A DNA stretch of 8,105 nucleotides from Chloroflexota bacterium (lineage in GTDB: Bacteria; Chloroflexota; Anaerolineae; J102), in NCBI GenBank assembly GCA_003353825.1, contig PIVW01000262.1, forward strand, positions 1 to 8,105, read 5' to 3'. The notes below the pieces were generated by a model. That model searched no databases. It saw only the letters and a program-made list of their open reading frames with translations, and had not been told where the DNA came from. Positions within the stretch are counted from its first letter, which is position 1. Each line of letters begins with the position of its first letter. Both the position numbers and the translations under genes were made by a program. Below are positions 5,207-8,105 of the stretch, one piece after another.

Positions 5207-6610
5207 ATGTCGAAGCGACTACTCGTACTTTTCTCTATGATTTTGCTGGTTGTCCTGGTTGCAGCCTGCGCCACAGCAGCACCTGCACCGGCCCCAGCTG
5301 CCGAAGAGCCGGCCGCGGAAGAACCTGCCGCGGAAGAACCAGCGGAAGAGGTGGCTTCCGTTGAAGAACTGAACATCCTCTGGGCGCAGTGGGATCCGGC
5401 CGACTACTTGCAACAGGTCGGTAATCTCTATGAAGAAGAGACCGGCATCAAGGTCAACATCATCCAGGAACCCTGGCCGACATTCTACGATCTCTTTGCT
5501 ACCGAGATGTCCGCACAAGGCGACAGCTATGACATGGTCGTCGGCGACAGCCAGTGGCTGGGGCAGATGTCCACGCAGGGCCACTATCTGGAATTGACTG
5601 ATTTCCTGAATGACACAGGTCTTGCAGATAGTGTCGTGCCTGCGACCTTGACCTACTATGGTGAGTACCCCACCGGTTCCGGCACCTACTGGGCCTACCC
5701 CACGGAAGGTGACGCCGATGGATTTGGCTATCGTAAGGACCTGTTCGAAGATGAGCATGAGATGACTGCCTTTGAGGCCGAATATGGTTACGCGCTAGAC
5801 GTACCTCAGACCTACGACCAGTTCATGGACATTGCAAAGTTCTTCACCCGCCCCGATGACGGCCTCTATGGCGTCGCCATCTATACCCAGAAAGATTACG
5901 ATGCCATGACTATGGGTGTCGAAAACACACTGTTCCCCTTCGGCGCTGACTGGAAAGATGCTGACAATAACGTCCAGGGCGTGATAAATGGCCCTAAAGC
6001 CGTGGCTGCGGTGGAATATTACAGAGAGCTGTATGACTGCTGCCAGGCGCCCGGCCTCAGCAATGCCTTCTTCGTTGAAGTCAATGACGCCATGGTCGGC
6101 GGTCAGGCTGTGATGGGCATGAATTACTTCGCCTTCTTGCCAGCGTTGGTCAACCCCGGCACCAATCCCGACTACTGGGATAAGATGGGATTCTTCCAGA
6201 ATCCTGCCGGACCCTCTGGCGAACGTGGTGCTGCCTTGGGTGGTCAGGGCACTAGCATCGTGTCCTACATCAGCCCCGAGCACCAGCAAGCCTCTTTGGA
6301 TTTCCTCGAGTGGTTCGGCAGTGACGAAGTTCAGGCCAAGTGGGCTGAGTTTGGCGGCTATACCACCAACCAGGCTGTTTTCGAGTCGGAAGAGTTCCTG
6401 AATGCCACCCCGTACAATCAGGCCTTCGCCGATACCATGCAGAACGTCAAGGACTTCTGGAATATTCCCGAATTTGGTCAACTCCTCGAGGTATCGCAGC
6501 GCCATCTAAGCGCCTACATCGTCGGTGGTGAAGGCACCGCCCAAGAAACGATGGACGCAATCGCCGCAGAGCACGAAGAAATCCTACGCGATGCTGGCTA
6601 TATCGAGTAA
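5207..6610 (+). CDS. ABC transporter sugar-binding lipoprotein (family 1)
   Basis: A 467-residue extracellular solute-binding protein. Residues 1-20 are a lipoprotein signal peptide and the lipobox VAAC puts the lipidated Cys at 21. Residues 22-51 are an Ala/Pro/Glu tether containing AAEEP three times. From 54 onwards the fold is that of the MalE-like family 1 binding proteins: ELNILWAQWDP opens the first strand, YDMVVGDSQWLGQ (108-120) is the typical strand and helix, and the C-terminal part has the GGQGTSIVSYISPE type segment and ends normally. Length matches the family. It captures a sugar or polyol outside the membrane for the two permeases downstream; the ligand is not readable from sequence. 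The ATG has AAGGAGGAG (5190-5198) upstream. It is followed by a strong hairpin and then by the permeases, the usual order and likely the usual expression ratio. Confidence 0.93.
   Translation: MSKRLLVLFSMILLVVLVAACATAAPAPAPAAEEPAAEEPAAEEPAEEVASVEELNILWAQWDPADYLQQVGNLYEEETGIKVNIIQEPWPTFYDLFATEMSAQGDSYDMVVGDSQWLGQMSTQGHYLELTDFLNDTGLADSVVPATLTYYGEYPTGSGTYWAYPTEGDADGFGYRKDLFEDEHEMTAFEAEYGYALDVPQTYDQFMDIAKFFTRPDDGLYGVAIYTQKDYDAMTMGVENTLFPFGADWKDADNNVQGVINGPKAVAAVEYYRELYDCCQAPGLSNAFFVEVNDAMVGGQAVMGMNYFAFLPALVNPGTNPDYWDKMGFFQNPAGPSGERGAALGGQGTSIVSYISPEHQQASLDFLEWFGSDEVQAKWAEFGGYTTNQAVFESEEFLNATPYNQAFADTMQNVKDFWNIPEFGQLLEVSQRHLSAYIVGGEGTAQETMDAIAAEHEEILRDAGYIE
5297..5341 (+). repeat. 15-bp tandem repeat encoding AAEEP x3
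   Basis: Three consecutive 15-base units code for Ala-Ala-Glu-Glu-Pro (residues 31-45 of the lipoprotein) and a partial fourth follows. Units two and three are identical except for the last base. They form the tether between the lipid anchor and the binding domain. The length is likely to vary between strains by slippage. Confidence 0.75.
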
Positions 6611-6642
6611 TCGCACAGTACAAGCATTACGCTAACATCCAT

Positions 6643-6673
6643 GGCGGGGGAGGTGAGGTCAGCCTCTCCCGTC
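6643..6673 (+). other. Intercistronic hairpin between binding protein and permease
   Basis: GGCGGGGGAGG (6643-6653) pairs with CCTCTCCCGTC (6663-6673), giving eleven pairs including two G-U and a 9-base loop. It lies in the 85-base gap between the lipoprotein stop and the permease start. No T-run follows. Hairpins here are known in sugar ABC operons to protect the upstream message from 3' decay or to cause partial termination, which makes more binding protein than permease. That role is inferred from position and strength. Confidence 0.55.
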
Positions 6674-6695
6674 TGGATACGCCAAGGAACAAACT

Positions 6696-7661
6696 ATGAC
6701 AGCCAGTACTCAGGCTCAAATTCAGACCACAGGGCAGGCCCAACCTCAACACCAGCGCCGCGAGTTGAGCGACAAGGCCATTATGAATATCTTCATTTGG
6801 CCCACCCTGGTTTTGTTGATTGCTTGGAATTTCTTCCCCTTAGTTTATAGTTTATTCTTATCATTTACTGACTATTCGGCCATTAATCGTGCTGCGCCGC
6901 AGTGGGTTGGTATCAAGAACTATGTCGACATCTTGACAGATCCTCAAATGTGGAAGTATTTCGCTACCACTGGGCGCTATGCGCTGGTAACAGTCCTTGG
7001 GCAAACTATTTTGGGCTTCAGCCTGGCCGTTCTAGTCCGTGAGAAATTTAAAGGCAGCGGCTTGGTCACCACCCTCATCCTGATCCCGATGATGTTATCG
7101 CCGGTGGTGGTGGGCCTGTTTTGGAAGCTGATGTATAACCCAAGTTTTGGTTACTTCAACTACTTGCTCGGGTTCGAGAGCGCGGTGGGAGCGCCGGACA
7201 TGCTCGGGTCTCGTTTTGCCAATATACCAGTTCCCAATCTGGCCTTATGGGCGGTGGCGCTGGTAGATATCTGGATGTGGACGCCATTCGTGATGTTGTT
7301 GGTGCTTTCCGGTCTAAAGGCGATTCCTGACTATCTTTATGAAGCAGCTATAATCGACCGGGCCAGTTCCTGGTTCCAGTTTTGGCGAATCACAGTGCCG
7401 CAGGTCATGCCGCTCTTGATGATTGCCATCCTCTTTCGCACCATCGAAGCCTTCAAGAGCTTCGACCTGGTAATGGGCATGACAGGTGGTGGGCCGGGTG
7501 ATCAAACAGAATTGATTGCCGTCAATCTCTACCGGCAGGCATTCTTGGGCCAATGGCGCACAGGACGTGCCAGCGCCTTGGCATACATCATCCTCATCCT
7601 CATCATCGCCATTAGCAATCTCTACATCCGCTACCTCAACAAAGCCAAAGAGGAGGACTAG
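6696..7661 (+). CDS. ABC sugar transporter permease, MalF/UgpA type
   Basis: A 321-residue inner-membrane permease. After a hydrophilic Gln-rich tail (1-28) it has six hydrophobic segments at about 33-56, 94-114, 121-144, 181-205, 237-257 and 293-312. The cytoplasmic EAA loop (216-239) begins EAAIIDRASSWFQFW and contains the later conserved Pro235. This loop docks on the ATPase. The second residue of the usual D-G-A is Arg here, a variant also seen in relatives. WVGIKNYVDIL (70-80) and the GGGPGDQTELI segment (264-274) are typical of the MalF-like sugar permeases. The ATG has AAGGA seven bases upstream. It forms the channel together with the product of the next gene, whose ribosome site lies inside its last codons. 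Confidence 0.93.
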   Translation: MTASTQAQIQTTGQAQPQHQRRELSDKAIMNIFIWPTLVLLIAWNFFPLVYSLFLSFTDYSAINRAAPQWVGIKNYVDILTDPQMWKYFATTGRYALVTVLGQTILGFSLAVLVREKFKGSGLVTTLILIPMMLSPVVVGLFWKLMYNPSFGYFNYLLGFESAVGAPDMLGSRFANIPVPNLALWAVALVDIWMWTPFVMLLVLSGLKAIPDYLYEAAIIDRASSWFQFWRITVPQVMPLLMIAILFRTIEAFKSFDLVMGMTGGGPGDQTELIAVNLYRQAFLGQWRTGRASALAYIILILIIAISNLYIRYLNKAKEED

Positions 7662-7664
7662 ACC

Positions 7665-8105
7665 ATGTCAGATTTTTATGAAATCGGCCCTGGCAAACCT
7701 GTCACCGAATCTATCCGGGTGGATAAAATCAGTCCTCGGTCACGTCGAGTTCATAATCTAAGGGCAATTATCATTGTCATCCTTGCCCTTTTTATGCTTA
7801 TCCCTATCTTTGTGATGGTATCAACCGCCTTTAAGACGCGCCCCGATGTGGTATCGGTGCCGCCGAAGATAATTTTTGATCCGACTCTGGAAGGGTTTGT
7901 CCTGCTTTTTACTGAGCGTGCCATTGCTCCGCCAAACAAGATAAAGGAGTTACAGGCCGCTGCCGAGACAGGTGGACTCAGCCTATTTGACCGAGTTGCC
8001 CTCGAGAGCGGGCAGGTCATCACAGGCCCCAGCGACTACCTCGATCGCTTGAAGAACTCGCTGATTATCGCCGGGCTATCCACCATTTTCGCCGTGGTTT
8101 TGGGC
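7665..8105 (+). CDS. ABC sugar transporter permease, MalG type (partial)
   Basis: The first 147 codons of the second permease; the gene continues past the right edge. The ATG lies three bases after the stop of the first permease, with AGGAGG at 7651-7656 inside that gene's last codons, so the two are tightly coupled. A hydrophilic N-terminal tail (1-31) is followed by membrane segment 1 (about 32-54) and then AFKTRPDVVSVPPKIIF (55-71), the usual MalG pattern. TLEGFVLLFTERA (74-86) is followed by a long external loop (87-125), and the second segment begins at RLKNSLIIAGLSTIFAVVLG (128-147). Classical MalG relatives have a shorter loop here. The EAA loop and the rest of the protein lie outside the window, as does any ATPase gene. 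Confidence 0.9.
   Translation, partial: MSDFYEIGPGKPVTESIRVDKISPRSRRVHNLRAIIIVILALFMLIPIFVMVSTAFKTRPDVVSVPPKIIFDPTLEGFVLLFTERAIAPPNKIKELQAAAETGGLSLFDRVALESGQVITGPSDYLDRLKNSLIIAGLSTIFAVVLG

Noticed and set aside
4834..5364. Open frame of 176 codons on the plus strand spanning the end of the regulator, the leader and the lipoprotein start
   Set aside because: It overlaps two confident genes in another frame, and the part in the leader shows no protein-like conservation that I can recognise.
5795..6505. Long open frame (236 codons) on the minus strand opposite the binding-protein gene
   Set aside because: It is a by-product of codon bias in the binding-protein gene, which is a clear full-length family member. 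The same applies to the 179-codon minus-strand frame at 5219-5758.

Overview
Organism. The base composition, the ribosome binding sites and two protein habits suggest a Gram-positive-like or monoderm bacterium, most likely a member of the Chloroflexota (Anaerolineae/Caldilineae type). The two habits are a membrane-anchored protein with a long Thr/Pro-rich linker, and a sugar-binding lipoprotein whose signal peptide is followed by Ala/Pro/Glu repeats. This is an inference from style and not a marker-gene assignment.

Layout. The left third lies on the minus strand. The start of an unidentified anchored protein (1-138) overlaps the stop of a DUF4230 protein (135-923) as ATGA. A 408-base gene-free stretch (924-1331) follows, filled largely with palindromic, repeat-like modules. 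Next comes an intact PEP_hydrolase/TIM-barrel gene (1332-2168), related to the C-terminal domain of tomato Tm-1. Its usual partner, a UPF0261 (Tm-1-like ATP-binding) gene, survives only as the last ~90 codons (2420-2698).

The right two thirds lie on the plus strand and read as a polyol or sugar utilisation locus. A mannitol-dehydrogenase-family oxidoreductase (2836-4149) has its own good promoter. A GntR/FCD regulator (4293-4994) sits behind a perfect consensus sigma-70-type promoter. An ABC importer follows: substrate-binding lipoprotein (5207-6610), MalF-type permease (6696-7661) and MalG-type permease (7665 to beyond the window end). No ATPase gene is inside the window.

How it fits together. 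The simplest model is that the lipoprotein captures a polyol or related sugar, the two permeases import it, the dehydrogenase oxidises it, and the FCD regulator senses the substrate or a product. A 13-bp inverted repeat just downstream of the regulator's promoter is a candidate operator, and a half-match lies at the dehydrogenase promoter. The minus-strand PEP_hydrolase gene may belong to the same catabolic neighbourhood, but it has lost its partner at exactly the divergent junction. The most unusual parts are that broken Tm-1-like pair, the composite palindromic elements at 1093-1323, and a perfect but apparently unused Shine-Dalgarno sequence in the leader of the transporter operon. I see no clear evidence of a wholly new system; the nearest candidate is the Tm-1-like module next to the polyol locus.
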